Positions 11,367 to 19,310 of a stretch of 20,696 nucleotides of DNA are shown piece after piece. The number at the start of each line of letters is the position of its first letter. Positions within the stretch are counted from its first letter, which is position 1. The notes under the pieces were generated by a model. It ran no database searches and had not been told where the DNA came from. It worked only from the letters and a program-made list of their open reading frames with translations. The position numbers and the translations under genes are program-made. This DNA is from RGIG5579 sp045541915 (GTDB lineage Bacteria; Bacillota; Clostridia; Oscillospirales; SIG627), in the NCBI GenBank assembly GCA_045541915.1, contig JAZQJZ010000018.1, forward strand, positions 1 to 20,696. The letters are read 5' to 3'.

Positions 11367-11402
11367 AAAAATAAGCCGTGAATTTTCACGGCTTATTTTT
11401 TT
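11365..11402 (+). terminator. Repeated terminator module, copy T4
   Basis: The same core as T2 and T3, AAGCCGTGAATTTTCACGGC, with A7 before and T7 after. It closes the lipoprotein operon. Unlike the other three copies, no minus-strand gene ends in it. Confidence 0.92.
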
Positions 11403-11435
11403 GTTTGCCTTTTGCATAGAAAAAAAAGAAATTTC

Positions 11436-11464
11436 TTGTTTTGCAAAGAAAAACGTGGTATAGT
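11436..11464 (+). promoter_or_regulatory. Promoter of the HAD hydrolase gene
   Basis: TTGTTT (11436-11441), 17 bp and TATAGT (11459-11464), 34 bp before the ATG. Confidence 0.65.
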
Positions 11465-11498
11465 AATGAAAACTTGATTCTTTAAGAGGATTTTGCTA

Positions 11499-12140
11499 AT
11501 GAACACATTTTTGTTTGACTTTGACGGTACGCTGGTGGAATCTATGCCCACTTATGTCTCTTCCATTTACCGGATTTTAGATGAAAACCAGGTTCCTTAT
11601 GAAAAGGACGTCATCAAAGAAATCACGCCATTGGGAATGTCAGCCGTGGCGGATCGCTTTATTGAAATGGGCCTGAATCAGTCAAAGGAAGAGATCATTG
11701 GTCTGATGGCGAAGTATATGCTGGATGCATATCTGTATCATATCCCGGAAAAAAAGAATGTATCTTCGGTATTAAGGGAATTAAAAAAGAGGGGAGCAAG
11801 ACTGTTTGTTCTCACGGCCAGTCCTCACATTACCTTAGACGCGTGCCTGAAGCGTCTGGGGCTTTACGATCTGTTCGAAAAGGTCTGGTCTTGCGATGAC
11901 TTTTATACCACCAAGGCCGATCCCAGGATCTATCAAATGGCGGCAGAGCAAATGGGCGAAAGGGTGGAAAATGTACTGTTTTTGGATGACAATCCCGAAG
12001 CTGATAAGACGGCAAAAAAAGCCGGAATGAAGGTATGCGGTGTTTATGACGACTCCAGTGCAGAATACCGGAAGGAAATGGAAGAAATTTGCGATTACTA
12101 CATCACCGATTTTTCCCAGCTTTTGAATTTGGAAATATAA
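11499..12140 (+). CDS. HAD-family hydrolase (phosphoglycolate-phosphatase-like)
   Basis: A 213-aa phosphatase of the HAD superfamily, subfamily I with an alpha-helical cap. Motif I is FDFDGTLVES, with nucleophile D7 and acid/base D9; motif II is LTAS; motif III is a lysine in the KAD region; motif IV is LFLDDNPEADKTAKKAG. The cap lies between motif I and motif II. Family members dephosphorylate small sugar phosphates or phosphoglycolate; the substrate here cannot be read from sequence. The ATG at 11499 follows AGAGG at about 9 bp; a TTG at 11493 is too close to that site. It has its own promoter and terminator. Confidence 0.88.
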   Translation: MNTFLFDFDGTLVESMPTYVSSIYRILDENQVPYEKDVIKEITPLGMSAVADRFIEMGLNQSKEEIIGLMAKYMLDAYLYHIPEKKNVSSVLRELKKRGARLFVLTASPHITLDACLKRLGLYDLFEKVWSCDDFYTTKADPRIYQMAAEQMGERVENVLFLDDNPEADKTAKKAGMKVCGVYDDSSAEYRKEMEEICDYYITDFSQLLNLEI

Positions 12141-12158
12141 AAACAAAACCATATACGC

Positions 12159-12197
12159 AAAACACGCGCGACAAAAAATACCGCGCGTGTTTTTTTG
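12159..12197 (+). terminator. Terminator of the HAD gene
   Basis: AACACGCGCG pairs with CGCGCGTGTT around an A-rich 11-nt loop and runs into a T7 tract. Confidence 0.9.
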
Positions 12198-12226
12198 TTG
12201 ATTTTTGTCGTTTTCTGTGCTACACT
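12198..12226 (+). promoter_or_regulatory. Promoter of the DUF898-like gene
   Basis: TTGATT (12198-12203), 17 bp and TACACT (12221-12226), 47 bp before the ATG at 12274. Confidence 0.6.
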
Positions 12227-12273
12227 GTTGTTAGCAGATCATTCTGCTGGACTTTTTGATGGAGGATGTTGTT

Positions 12274-14217
12274 ATGAATCGCGTTTCCAATTTAATCTTT
12301 GTTATTCTTGGCGTTTTTCTGATCCTCGCACTGGTGGGAGGCATTGTGGCGCTGATCGCCTATTTTGTCTCCAAATCAAAATCCAAAGCTGACTCTGTGC
12401 TTCTCCCGGATGAAAACAAATCCTATTTCGACGGTGGAACCCTCGCTTATATCGGGTACCATTTTTTGGTGGGATTTGTTTCTGTCATCACATTCGGTCT
12501 TGCTTATCCCTGGATGTGCTGCGTTTTGCAAAAGTGGCAAGCACGTCATACCGTCATTTGCGGAAAGAGAATGTATTTTGATGGCACCGGAATTCAGCTC
12601 ATTGGGAAGTATATCCTTTGGAGCTTCCTTACCATCATCACCTTTGGTATTTACGGTTTTTGGAAAGCCGTTGCCATGGAAAAGTGGATCCGTAAGCACA
12701 CCCATTTTGTCGGCGAAGAAGATCAAAACAGCTATTTCGACGGCGGCGTTCTGGGTTATTTCGGAACGAAGTTTCTTTCCAGCGTGGTTCTGGGCGTTCC
12801 CGTTGTGGGATTTGCCTGGTCTAATATCATTCAATTAAAATGGTTTGCCAAGCACACCGTAGTGGATTCCAGACGTCTGGTGTTCGTGGGGACGGTGGGT
12901 AATTTCTTTGTCAAATATCTCCTTTGGGGCTTTTTGACTATGATCACCTTTGGTATTTACGCTTGGTTTGTTCCCATTCGCGTGATGCGTCTGGAAACGG
13001 AAAATACCATCGATCATGAGCATACCACCGAAGCTTTGATGAAAAAGAGCGAATATCGCAATACGGTTCGTACCGATTGCGCTTCTTTTAAGAGCTATCG
13101 CGTGGAAGATGAGATGGAATGGGTCAAGGCTGGTATTACCGATGCCACCGGACAAGAGGACCTTTTGGCCATTGCCAACAGCGGCGTGCGTGCAGCACAG
13201 TATCTGTATTGCATTCGTTATGCCGAGGGTCAGTATCAACTGGAGCCATATATTTCTCTCTTAAAATCCTCTGCTATGGCAGAATATGCCCCGGCTATGT
13301 GCCTGTATGCCCTCTATGGCGAGGCAGATCCCCAGGCTCGTCGCCAACTGCTTGATAAAGCGGCAGAAAAAGGACAGATCTCTGCCATTCGGGATCGTTT
13401 GATGTTCTATGGCAATACGGCCCTTTCCACGCAAAAGGACGGAGAGGCCCTTCCTCTCTATAAAGAGGCTGTTCGTTGCGCCGATCTTTTGGTAGAAAGC
13501 CACGAGAATTTAAGCGAAGAGGAAGCAGCACTGGCGAAAAAATGTGTGCTTGCCATCAGAAGGATCGAATCCAGCCAGGTTGCTTCTTCCGGCACGAAGG
13601 CCGTTGTGATCGCAGTGGTGGCGGCTTTGGTTGGAATTCCCCTTATCATCGGTATTTTAGCGGCGATTCTGGCCTTTTTCCGTCTTTCTAGTCCCTCCGA
13701 TCACGGTTATAACAGTGGATACGAAAACAGCGTTTCTGCTTCCGAATTGACCCAGGAATTTTTTGATGATCTGGCAGAGAATTACTACCAGGTAGAGCAG
13801 CTCTCTTCTCCTGATGAGTATACCGAAGCCTATCGTCTGACCTGCAACCATTATTACTGGTCCAGCGATTACCAGGTGAATATCACCCAGGAAAACGGAC
13901 GGCTTATGGAAGTGAAGATCTTTGGAAATCGAGTTTTGGATCCCAACTCTCCTGATCCTACCATCAATGAAATGGAAATGGCAGATGCCATCCGCACCCT
14001 GTACGATGTTCTGGATCTGGGCGAATACGAGGATGTGACCCCTTACACCGGAACCGGAATCCATGAGGAACGCTATTATGACTGGGTATTCTATTATGAG
14101 AATGATGAAAGCTCTATGAAGGTTTCTGTCTTTTACGACGGTATGTCTTATGAGTCGGACGGTGCGAATGCCGGAAACCGATTGGAAGATGAAATGGTGA
14201 TGGCAGCTCCCCTTTAA
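12274..14217 (+). CDS. Large membrane protein with duplicated DUF898-like region
   Basis: A 647-aa protein. One transmembrane helix lies at about 8-33. Two tandem copies of a DUF898/YjgN-like membrane unit follow, at about 51-145 and 154-245; both open with SYFDGG and both contain a TFGIY motif with a KYxLWxFLT helix. Residues about 250-455 are a soluble helical region with Sel1/TPR-like character. A strong transmembrane helix at about 462-489 is followed by a polar C-terminal domain (490-647) rich in tyrosine and acidic residues that should be outside the cell. The ATG at 12274 has GGAGG at 8 bp; an upstream TTG and ATG precede that site and are rejected. The function is unknown; a sensor or envelope-stress scaffold is one guess from the layout. 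Confidence 0.85.
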   Translation: MNRVSNLIFVILGVFLILALVGGIVALIAYFVSKSKSKADSVLLPDENKSYFDGGTLAYIGYHFLVGFVSVITFGLAYPWMCCVLQKWQARHTVICGKRMYFDGTGIQLIGKYILWSFLTIITFGIYGFWKAVAMEKWIRKHTHFVGEEDQNSYFDGGVLGYFGTKFLSSVVLGVPVVGFAWSNIIQLKWFAKHTVVDSRRLVFVGTVGNFFVKYLLWGFLTMITFGIYAWFVPIRVMRLETENTIDHEHTTEALMKKSEYRNTVRTDCASFKSYRVEDEMEWVKAGITDATGQEDLLAIANSGVRAAQYLYCIRYAEGQYQLEPYISLLKSSAMAEYAPAMCLYALYGEADPQARRQLLDKAAEKGQISAIRDRLMFYGNTALSTQKDGEALPLYKEAVRCADLLVESHENLSEEEAALAKKCVLAIRRIESSQVASSGTKAVVIAVVAALVGIPLIIGILAAILAFFRLSSPSDHGYNSGYENSVSASELTQEFFDDLAENYYQVEQLSSPDEYTEAYRLTCNHYYWSSDYQVNITQENGRLMEVKIFGNRVLDPNSPDPTINEMEMADAIRTLYDVLDLGEYEDVTPYTGTGIHEERYYDWVFYYENDESSMKVSVFYDGMSYESDGANAGNRLEDEMVMAAPL

Positions 14218-14223
14218 GAGTTT

Positions 14224-14256
14224 ACAAGAGCAGGATAGGGTCCTGCTCTTGTTTTT
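14224..14256. terminator. Terminator between convergent genes
   Basis: ACAAGAGCAGGA pairs perfectly with TCCTGCTCTTGT around loop TAGGG. The T tract on the plus-strand side is better (TTTTT) than on the minus side (TAAACTC after the stem), but it probably serves both genes. Confidence 0.9.
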
Positions 14257-15019
14257 ACAGACTGAAATAATTGGGAAGAGTCGAGATGAATTCTTCATCG
14301 GAGAGCTGGGCGAGGTTTTCCAGCTGGGGAAAGTGCTTGATTCTCGCTTTCTTTGCAGTATCCATAAAGAGGTTCAGTTTCTCTGCCACCCTTTCCGGGG
14401 TAAGTGTTTTCGGATCCTCGCCTCGCAGGATCAGATCAAAGCCGCCGGCGGTCATCACGTTTCCGGCTTCAAACGCCTCATCCATTCTTTCCAGGGTAAT
14501 ACCGCCGGTCACAAAGGTGGGGCAGTAACCAAAGGTGGGAGCGGCATGAAGATTCTTGTGGAAGGGGAAATTGGGACCGCAAACCTTGATCATAGTAGCA
14601 CCGTGCGACATTTGCCGCAGGGCCTCTCCGCTGGTTTCTGCGGTGGGGATCAAAAGGTGAGAATCTCTATACTGCTCCAGTGTTTCATCAGAATAGGGGA
14701 GCATGGAAACAAATCCGTCCACAAAAGGCGCCAGTTGAGAAAGGGTCATTAGCTGTGGATTCTTTTTCTTCATTTGAAGAACGATTCTGTCGCAGTCAAT
14801 GGTGCTTCCCACAAAAACGGAAACGCCGGGCATTTTTTCTCTCAAGGTGGGGATCACGCATTGGGCATCGTCCCGGCGCAGAGTGTATTCAATGGCGCGG
14901 ATCTTGGCCAGGCGGCACCCCTCCAGCAGCGTTTCGGTATCAAAATCATCGTGAACAAAAATGGGAACAAAGGCTTGCTGATATAGAGCTCTGTAGTGGT
15001 CCATCAGGTTCTTTTTCAT
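14255..15019 (-). CDS. KDPG-aldolase-like class I aldolase
   Basis: A 254-aa TIM-barrel protein similar to 2-keto-3-deoxy-6-phosphogluconate/4-hydroxy-2-oxoglutarate aldolases. E44 in IEYTLRR matches the catalytic glutamate, K145 in GATMIKVCGP matches the Schiff-base lysine, and TFVTGGITLERM matches the phosphate-binding PTGGI loop. It is about 40 residues longer than classic Eda, with a C-terminal extension after 205. The ATG overlaps the stop of the epimerase gene (ATGA), and GGAGAA precedes it, so it is the third gene of a coupled operon with an AraC regulator and an AGE epimerase. The role in that pathway is inferred: cleavage of a keto-deoxy sugar acid, or another aldol step. Confidence 0.83.
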   Translation of the reverse strand: MKKNLMDHYRALYQQAFVPIFVHDDFDTETLLEGCRLAKIRAIEYTLRRDDAQCVIPTLREKMPGVSVFVGSTIDCDRIVLQMKKKNPQLMTLSQLAPFVDGFVSMLPYSDETLEQYRDSHLLIPTAETSGEALRQMSHGATMIKVCGPNFPFHKNLHAAPTFGYCPTFVTGGITLERMDEAFEAGNVMTAGGFDLILRGEDPKTLTPERVAEKLNLFMDTAKKARIKHFPQLENLAQLSDEEFISTLPNYFSL

Positions 15020-16308
15020 TTTGATTCTCCTTTTTTCTGCTCCAGAAGTTCAATGATCAAAATTACGTTTCGGATGATGTGGTAAGGATCTTTCACCGGA
15101 AGGGCCACCACCTTTTCCTGGGGCTTTCCTTCTCTGGTTCGGATCTGGATCCATTCCCGGATATTCAGGTCAGGATTGGGGAAGGTTTCATAGGTGTAAC
15201 GGAAGAGGGCTTGGAACATCTGGGCAAACTCTTCGTCTCCCGTGCGATCCAGCATCAAAAGCAAGGTATAAAGTCCTTCGGAATGAACCCACCAGAGCTT
15301 GCTCCCCCAGTCGTCCAGAACCAGGGCCATCTGGGGTTCATCGGCGGCATCACCCGGGTCGCCTGTAACCCCCTTGCCATCGCAGGTGGCAAAGTGTAAA
15401 AGACCGCCAAACTCCTTGTCCCATCCGGTCCGGAAGGTGCTTTTAACCACCTTGGGAAAATAATCGCGAAATTCATCGCATCCCAGGGCATCCGCCGCGT
15501 CTACCTGGAACCAGATATCCTCCAGGGTGTGGCCGGGGTTGATATGCTGACCGAAGAGGTTCTGCGCAAAGGTTCCGTCGGCGTATTTGAATTCGTGGAT
15601 CAGGTGGTTCTGATCCATATACTCCCGGAAGATCGTTTGATGGCAAATTCGGATCCGCTCTTCTAATAAGGGCACATATTCCGGATCAAAGATCTTTGCC
15701 GCAGAAAGCATTTCCACACTCACGTGGGTGAGCATCATGAATTTTCCGTGGCTGGTGTATCGGTCGGAAAGGGGATAAGGCAGGGAACGGTAATGGGTGG
15801 TTTGATACCGATCCCAGGTGGAAATATAGAGTTTCTTTGCAAAGTCCCAGCTTTCTCTGTCGGATGCGGCAAGGGCGTATTTGGCAAAGCCCAAAACCAC
15901 AAAGCAGTCGGCAGAAATGCTCATGTCCAGTTCCTTGTAGCCGTTGACATATTTGGGAGTGCCATCCTCTTCCATCAGAAAGACACAGCGGAAATCATCG
16001 GGTGCAAGAAGAACGTTTTGAAGTAAAAAATCCCGTCCGCTTTTGGCAAGAGAAAGAAACTGCTTTCTCTCGCTGTCATCAAAAATCGAGCTTGTTGTCA
16101 TAGCAAGCTTGGAAAACATCCACAAAAAACGGCCTTGAGACCAAGTGTATTTATCCTTGGAAACAAGGCGCGATCCGTCATTTGAGAAACAGTTGAAGTA
16201 TCCGCCGTTTTTTTCATCCAGGCATCGGCAAAGCCAAAAGGAAAGGAGATTCTCCTTCAGTTCCTTTTTGAAAAAGTCGAGGTAATAAGCGCTATCCAGA
16301 TGTTTCAT
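15016..16308 (-). CDS. AGE-family sugar 2-epimerase
   Basis: A 430-aa protein of the N-acylglucosamine 2-epimerase (renin-binding protein) family with an alpha/alpha-toroid fold. Visible landmarks are WSQGRFLWMFSKLA, SISADCFVVLGFAKYA, NPGHTLEDIWFQ (the GHxxE region) and KLWWVHSEGLYTLL. Family members interconvert GlcNAc and ManNAc or epimerise other aldoses or oligosaccharides; the specificity is not readable here. The ATG at 16308 overlaps the stop codon of the upstream AraC gene (ATGA), so the genes are translationally coupled; the longer frame from 16368 would lie wholly inside that gene. No signal peptide, cytoplasmic. Being beside nagA/nagB-type genes favours an amino-sugar substrate. 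Confidence 0.9.
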   Translation of the reverse strand: MKHLDSAYYLDFFKKELKENLLSFWLCRCLDEKNGGYFNCFSNDGSRLVSKDKYTWSQGRFLWMFSKLAMTTSSIFDDSERKQFLSLAKSGRDFLLQNVLLAPDDFRCVFLMEEDGTPKYVNGYKELDMSISADCFVVLGFAKYALAASDRESWDFAKKLYISTWDRYQTTHYRSLPYPLSDRYTSHGKFMMLTHVSVEMLSAAKIFDPEYVPLLEERIRICHQTIFREYMDQNHLIHEFKYADGTFAQNLFGQHINPGHTLEDIWFQVDAADALGCDEFRDYFPKVVKSTFRTGWDKEFGGLLHFATCDGKGVTGDPGDAADEPQMALVLDDWGSKLWWVHSEGLYTLLLMLDRTGDEEFAQMFQALFRYTYETFPNPDLNIREWIQIRTREGKPQEKVVALPVKDPYHIIRNVILIIELLEQKKGESK

Positions 16309-17150
16309 TTTATTTTTTCTCTTTCGGTCATGGCTTTTAAGTCTGCCGTGGGACTCATGCCCATGCATCTTACATAATTTCGGTAGAAAACGGAATAGTC
16401 GTGGAAACCACTGCCTTCAAATGCGGCAGAAACGCTTCTGGTATTATATAGCTGTTGCCGGGCACTGAACACTCTTTTCTGGATCACATATTCCCAGATG
16501 CTGCAGCCCATGGCACTTTTAAAAATACGGTTTAGGTGAGCTTTGTCACGGTAAAGCTGTTTTTCAATGATTTCAAGGCTTAATTCCGAGGTCAAGTTGG
16601 CATTGATGAAACGGATGATTTGATTGACGATCTCATTCTTCTGCCGCTCAGCCGTGGAGGGAAATTCCGCGACTGTGGTAAATTTTGTAAAAAGCATGCA
16701 AAGCATGGAATAAAGGGATTCATGCAGCTGCATCTTTCCCAAATTGCTCTCTTCAATGCCAATGCAGTTTTCTTCGAACCAGATCTGCTCCCGTTCATTC
16801 AAATGGAAGATCCGGGTGCTGTCCTCCTTGGAAATGATCTGACGCTCCAATTCCGGGGGAAGCAGCCCAATGTTGAACATGATGACAATTCTCTCATAGG
16901 GAATATGGGGCTTTTTCAACGCCAGATGATGCACCTGTCCGCTGGCAGAAAGAAGAAGCATTCCCTTTTTCAAGTGATAGGTGGTGCCTTCAATGGTAAA
17001 ATCTGCATTGCCCTGCAAAAAATAATAGATTTCGTGCTTGGTGTGAGAATGCAGGCGGAATCGGTTTGTGTCTAAGGTGGGGTTCTCGGTTAGAGTGTGA
17101 GTATAGGATATGGTATCATCCCGAAAAGAAAACAAAATGTTTTCGCTCAT
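16305..17150 (-). CDS. AraC-family transcriptional regulator
   Basis: A 281-aa regulator. The N-terminal half is a cupin-type sugar-sensing domain with HSHTKHEIYYFLQG and LLLSASGQVHHL; the C-terminal hundred residues hold two helix-turn-helix motifs, the first with LSLEIIEKQLYRDKAHLNRI and the second in SVSAAFEGSGFHDYSVFYRN. The ATG at 17150 has an ideal AGGAGG site. Its gene leads the epimerase-aldolase operon and is divergent from nagB/nagA. The TTTGCAATA repeats upstream of nagB have the spacing AraC proteins use, so it probably activates the nagBA operon when an amino sugar is present. Confidence 0.92.
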   Translation of the reverse strand: MSENILFSFRDDTISYTHTLTENPTLDTNRFRLHSHTKHEIYYFLQGNADFTIEGTTYHLKKGMLLLSASGQVHHLALKKPHIPYERIVIMFNIGLLPPELERQIISKEDSTRIFHLNEREQIWFEENCIGIEESNLGKMQLHESLYSMLCMLFTKFTTVAEFPSTAERQKNEIVNQIIRFINANLTSELSLEIIEKQLYRDKAHLNRIFKSAMGCSIWEYVIQKRVFSARQQLYNTRSVSAAFEGSGFHDYSVFYRNYVRCMGMSPTADLKAMTEREKIK

Positions 17151-17190
17151 ATTACCCCTCCTTTTCTATCTGATTCTGAGAATTCGGCTC

Positions 17191-17199
17191 ATTATAACA
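17191..17199 (-). promoter_or_regulatory. Extended -10 promoter of the AraC operon
   Basis: On the minus strand the sequence reads TGTTATAAT, an extended -10 element; the -35 region 16-18 bp upstream is poor. Transcription would start near 17184, leaving a leader of about 34 nt. Confidence 0.6.
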
Positions 17200-17243
17200 T
17201 AGATTATTTTAATTTGTACCAATTATAATATTCGGTGTTCTTT

Positions 17244-17273
17244 TTTGCAATATTTTTTCCTATATTTGCAATA
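17244..17273 (+). promoter_or_regulatory. Direct repeats TTTGCAATA, candidate AraC-type operator
   Basis: Two identical 9-mers, TTTGCAATA at 17244-17252 and 17265-17273, lie exactly 21 bp apart (two helical turns). A third, partial copy (TTGCAAAAA) starts at 17277. The second repeat touches the -35 region of nagB, the arrangement used by AraC-type activators. Confidence 0.7.
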
Positions 17274-17305
17274 GACTTGCAAAAAACGCCAAATTATAAT
17301 AAAAT
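17272..17305 (+). promoter_or_regulatory. Promoter of nagB-nagA
   Basis: TAGACT (17272-17277), 17 bp, TATAAT (17295-17300), or alternatively TTGCAA (17277-17282), 17 bp, TAAAAT (17300-17305). The -35 is weak in the first reading, as expected for an activator-dependent promoter. Confidence 0.65.
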
Positions 17306-17341
17306 TACATGATAAAATTATCCCTTGATGTGGAGGTAAAA

Positions 17342-18097
17342 ATGAAAACGATCACAAAAGAAAAACTGACCGTTCGGATCTATGATACCCGGGAGGAAAT
17401 GGGAAAAGAGGCTGCCCGTGACATTTCAAATTGTATTCAATCTCTTTTGAAAACCAAGGAAGAGATCAATATCATTTTCGCAGCCGCTCCTTCTCAAAAT
17501 GAGGTGCTGAAATATTTAACACTGGATCCTTCCATTCCTTGGGAACGGATCAATGCCTTCCATATGGATGAATATGTGGGAATCTCTCCGGATGCCCCCC
17601 AAGGCTTTGCGCAGTTTTTGCGCCGTGCCATTTTCGATCGGATGCCCTTTTGCTCTGTCAATTTGTTGAACAGTATGGCTTCTCCCCACCAGGAGGCAGA
17701 ACGTTATTCTGCCCTTCTTTCTCAGCATCCGGTGGATATTGTATGTATGGGTATCGGCGAAAACGGACACATCGCCTTCAACGATCCTCACGTGGCTGAT
17801 TTTTCTGATCCGGCCGCAGTTAAGGTGGTGGATCTGGATGAGGTGTGCCGGATGCAGCAGGTGCACGACGGCTGCTTTGAAAGCTTGGATCAGGTTCCGA
17901 AATTTGCCCTCACTCTAACTGTCCCCACCCTTGCAAAGGCCACCTATCGCTTCTGCGTAGTGCCGGCCAAAACCAAGGCTCAGGCTGTGAAAAATACGGT
18001 CATGGGAGAAGTGAGCGAGGCTTGTCCGGCAACGGTTTTGCGTGTGACGGACCGATCTGTTATGTATTGCGATAGCGACAGCGCTTCTTTGCTTTGA
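17342..18097 (+). CDS. nagB: Glucosamine-6-phosphate deaminase-like protein (NagB family)
   Basis: A 251-aa sugar-phosphate isomerase/deaminase that should convert glucosamine 6-phosphate to fructose 6-phosphate and ammonia. HMDEYVG holds the catalytic aspartate, and GIGENGHIAFNDP corresponds to the active-site GxGxDGHIAFNEP loop with N in place of D and D in place of E. The phosphate loop near the N-terminus reads AAAPSQNE rather than GLPTGSTP. These variants mark a NagB-like subfamily rather than the E. coli type, so the exact substrate is less certain. The ATG at 17342 follows GGAGG. It is one base ahead of the nagA start and is probably activated by the divergent AraC protein. Confidence 0.85.
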   Translation: MKTITKEKLTVRIYDTREEMGKEAARDISNCIQSLLKTKEEINIIFAAAPSQNEVLKYLTLDPSIPWERINAFHMDEYVGISPDAPQGFAQFLRRAIFDRMPFCSVNLLNSMASPHQEAERYSALLSQHPVDIVCMGIGENGHIAFNDPHVADFSDPAAVKVVDLDEVCRMQQVHDGCFESLDQVPKFALTLTVPTLAKATYRFCVVPAKTKAQAVKNTVMGEVSEACPATVLRVTDRSVMYCDSDSASLL

Positions 18098-18098
18098 A

Positions 18099-19253
18099 AT
18101 GATGAGTGTTTATCTTTATAATGCCAAAATCGTCACCGACGGCAAGATCCTGGAAGGCTGTGGCGTTTTGGTGGAAAATGGCCGCATTTCGGCTCTTACC
18201 GACCTTGCCCCGGAGGGAATTCAAAAGGTGGATCTGAAGGGGCAGTATCTTGTTCCGGCGCTGATTGACCTGCATTGCCACGGCGGCGGAGGATATGAAT
18301 TTATCGATTGCACCCAAGAGGAGGCGCTTTCCTCTCTTGCGCTCCACGCCGCTCACGGAACCGGGGTTTTGTATCCCACCCTTTCTGCCGCCTCTTACGA
18401 GAAAATGTATCGGGCGCTGGAAATGCTGGAGGCCATCCGGGACAAAGCACCCTTGATCATTCCCGGAGTTCATCTGGAAGGGCCGTATCTTTCCCCGGAA
18501 ATGTGTGGCGCTCAAATACCGGAGATCATCCGTAAGCCCGACCCGGAGGAATACGAATCTCTCTACCGTCGATTCGGAAATCTCATTGCCCGTTGGGATT
18601 ATGCACCGGAGCAGGATTCGGATGGAAAATTCCTTTCTTTTCTCACGAAAAATGGAATCATTCCTTCCACCGGCCATTCTGCGGCACGGTATCCGGAGAT
18701 GTGCACCGCCCTTGCCGGCGGCAACCGCTTGGTCACGCATCTTTATTCCTGCACCTCCACCATTGTCAGAGAAAACGGATTCCGGGTTCTGGGCGTGATC
18801 GAAACGGCCTTTTTGCATGATGAGATCTTTTGCGAGGTCATTGGAGACGGCTGCCACTTGCCCCCGGAACTGATGAAAATGATCTATCAGATCAAAGGCG
18901 CCGATCGCCTTTGCCTGATTAGCGATGCCATCCGCTTTGGCGGCTTTTCGGCAGAGGATGTGCAAAATTTTGAAAGAAAAAATCCGGATTACCCCGGTAT
19001 TCATTATATTGTGGATTCCGGTGTGGCCATGCTTCCTGACAAAAGCGCGTTCGGCGGTAGCATTGCCACGGCAGACCGCTTGATCCAGAGAACGGTTGCA
19101 GCCGGGATCCCTCTGGAAGATGCGGTGAAAATGATGACCCGGACGCCTGCTTTGGTTATGGGCCTTTCCCGCCTTGGCTCCATTGCGCCCGGAATGGATG
19201 CCGCTTTTACGGTTCTCGATGAAAATTTAAACGCAGTCCCTATGGAAGTTTAA
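18099..19253 (+). CDS. nagA: N-acetylglucosamine-6-phosphate deacetylase
   Basis: A 384-aa amidohydrolase that removes the acetyl group of GlcNAc 6-phosphate and feeds NagB. DLHCHGG gives the H59-x-H61 pair; E127 in VHLEGPY, H193 in STGHS and H214 in THLYS are the metal and substrate ligands, and D276 in LISDAI is the catalytic aspartate. The C-terminus closes the small beta domain (GSIAPGMDAAFTVLD). Two adjacent ATG codons at 18099 and 18102 are possible starts; the gene begins one base after the nagB stop and has no strong site of its own, which suggests coupling to nagB translation. Length and motif order match typical NagA. Confidence 0.93.
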   Translation: MMSVYLYNAKIVTDGKILEGCGVLVENGRISALTDLAPEGIQKVDLKGQYLVPALIDLHCHGGGGYEFIDCTQEEALSSLALHAAHGTGVLYPTLSAASYEKMYRALEMLEAIRDKAPLIIPGVHLEGPYLSPEMCGAQIPEIIRKPDPEEYESLYRRFGNLIARWDYAPEQDSDGKFLSFLTKNGIIPSTGHSAARYPEMCTALAGGNRLVTHLYSCTSTIVRENGFRVLGVIETAFLHDEIFCEVIGDGCHLPPELMKMIYQIKGADRLCLISDAIRFGGFSAEDVQNFERKNPDYPGIHYIVDSGVAMLPDKSAFGGSIATADRLIQRTVAAGIPLEDAVKMMTRTPALVMGLSRLGSIAPGMDAAFTVLDENLNAVPMEV

Positions 19254-19273
19254 ACGGATTTTTGGATAAAAAT

Positions 19274-19310
19274 CCCCATTTTTACTCACAATAAGAGGGT
19301 AAGAATGGGG
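19274..19310 (+). promoter_or_regulatory. Hairpin over the start of the YitT gene
   Basis: CCCCATTTTTAC (19274-19285) pairs with GTAAGAATGGGG (19299-19310) over 12 bp including one G-T wobble. The GAGGG ribosome binding site is at the loop/stem border and the ATG at 19305 is inside the 3' arm. With no T tract after it, a translational control element is more likely than a terminator. Confidence 0.55.

Noticed and set aside
18060..19004. 314-codon open frame on the minus strand
   Set aside because: It is antisense to nagA, whose motifs are complete; the frame has no recognisable domain or site.
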